Positions 63,357 to 64,000 of a DNA stretch of 64,000 nt are shown here, piece after piece. The DNA comes from Bryobacteraceae bacterium (GTDB lineage Bacteria; Acidobacteriota; Terriglobia; Bryobacterales; Bryobacteraceae): positions 124,001-188,000 of the forward strand of contig JAHDVK010000002.1 in assembly GCA_023384675.1 (NCBI GenBank). The letters run 5' to 3'. Below the pieces are notes generated by a model, which did not search any database, had not been told where the DNA came from, and saw nothing but the letters and a program-made list of their open reading frames with translations. Made by a program: the position numbers and the translations under genes. Positions within the stretch are counted from its first letter, which is position 1; the number at the start of each line of letters is the position of its first letter.

Positions 63357-64000
63357 ATCCGCACCTCTTCGCCGCGGTAACGGCCGCTCTGATTGTTTTC
63401 TTCGCATTCCTGTCGCGCATCCGCTACTTGGGCCTGCCGGAGCTTCCCCTGTCGAAGGGCGCCACCCTGGCTGGCCGCGACCTCGCCGTGATCATCCCGG
63501 CGCGCAACGAAGAGCGGACGATCGCCCGCGCCGTCAGCAGCCTGGCGGGCTGCCGGGTGTATGTCGTCGACGACCATTCCACCGACCGCACCGCGGACCT
63601 CGCGCGCGAGGCCGGCGCCGAAGTGCTGCCCGCCCGGCCGCTTTCGCCCGGCTGGCTCGGCAAACCGAACGCTTGCTGGAGCGGCGCGAACGCTACGCGT
63701 TCCGCCTGGCTGCTGTTTGCCGACGCCGATACCTGGTACGAACCGGACTTCGTGCCTTCGTTGCTCGACTACGCGCAAAAACACCAGCTTTCGGCGGTGA
63801 GCGTGTTTCCGCGAATCGAAACCGCCGGTTTCTGGGAGCGCGCTCTGCTGCCGTATGCGTTTGGCCTTTATTTCGCGGGAGTCAACCCGGCAAACGTGAA
63901 CAATCCGAAGCACGCCGAGGCGCTCGCCAACGGCCAGTGCCTGCTGATCGAACGCAGCGCATACGATTTTCTGGGCGGGCACAAGGCCGTGGCGGGGAGC
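63353..64000 (+). CDS. Family 2 glycosyltransferase, partial at window end
   Basis: 216 codons are visible from the GTG at 63353; the gene runs off the window with no stop. One N-terminal membrane segment (LFAAVTAALIVFFAFLS) is followed by a GT-A fold: VIIPARNEERTIARAV, VYVVDDHSTDRTADLA, GKPNACWSGA, and the metal motif FADADTWYEPDF. This pattern (VIIPARNE, WLGKPNA, DADT) is seen in carotenoid- and hopanoid-pathway transferases such as CrtQ-type enzymes. The GTG overlaps the stop of the molybdoenzyme gene (GTGA). It probably glycosylates a carotenoid end product. Confidence 0.85.
   Translation, partial: MNPHLFAAVTAALIVFFAFLSRIRYLGLPELPLSKGATLAGRDLAVIIPARNEERTIARAVSSLAGCRVYVVDDHSTDRTADLAREAGAEVLPARPLSPGWLGKPNACWSGANATRSAWLLFADADTWYEPDFVPSLLDYAQKHQLSAVSVFPRIETAGFWERALLPYAFGLYFAGVNPANVNNPKHAEALANGQCLLIERSAYDFLGGHKAVAGS

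Overview
The window looks like chromosomal DNA of a high-GC Gram-negative soil bacterium, most likely an acidobacterium of the Solibacter/Bryobacter type. This placement is an inference from gene content. The main clues are a large TonB-dependent receptor with an N-terminal carboxypeptidase-regulatory-like domain, two tandem VWFA-related exported proteins of a kind common in Acidobacteria, many exported proteins with Ala-rich signal peptides ending in AQ, and a KDO (LPS) sugar-activation gene. I found no tRNA, rRNA, CRISPR array, transposase, integrase or prophage module.

Layout. 0-4 kb (minus): aroC-def-fmt-argJ, a tight operon linking chorismate synthesis, formyl-methionine handling and arginine synthesis. 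4-8.4 kb: a membrane protein with a long acidic/Gln-rich region, an intergenic stretch with a duplicated 55-bp hairpin repeat, an exported family-3 glycoside hydrolase and a small esterase. 8.4-11.8 kb (plus): acpP-fabF and etfB-etfA. 12-15.5 kb: the TonB-dependent receptor with its own terminator. 15.5-21.7 kb: a small membrane protein, a paired active/inactive M16 protease, an exported protein with weak Vps62-like resemblance, a 66-aa protein and the two VWFA-related proteins. 21.7-24.7 kb (plus): kdsB-pyrG and a lone type IV pilin-like gene. 24.7-30.6 kb (minus): a six-gene lysine/diaminopimelate operon (dapE-like, asd, lysC, dapB, dapA, dapD), mostly joined by ATGA overlaps.

30.7-36.6 kb (minus): a DUF1080 protein and a set of three exported proteins that read like a phage tail-fibre-style protein, a glycan-binding-type protein and a 928-aa possible polysaccharide-active protein, with no phage genes nearby. 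36.9-44.7 kb: aroF behind an apparently leaderless promoter, a GAF-ANTAR regulator, an HExxH/TPR protein, a BON protein, an exported amidohydrolase and a CpaE-like ATPase. 44.7-53.4 kb: a TolC/adaptor/RND/DUF2892 efflux operon (minus), diverging from an ECF sigma/anti-sigma pair and a membrane serine hydrolase; a perfect 16-bp palindrome lies in the divergent region.

53.4-58.5 kb (minus): a porin-cytochrome conduit. It has an OmcA/MtrC-type decaheme cytochrome with 5+5 haem organisation, a DmsE/MtrA-type decaheme cytochrome and an MtrB/PioB-type beta-barrel, which together could carry electrons across the outer membrane. 58.8-64 kb (plus): a carotenoid operon crtE-crtI-crtB, followed by a membrane-anchored molybdopterin oxidoreductase and a family-2 glycosyltransferase cut by the window end.

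The most notable loci are the Mtr-type conduit, the exported tail-fibre-like set, and the carotenoid operon carrying a molybdoenzyme. Functions are read from motifs and recalled family features; no database search was run.
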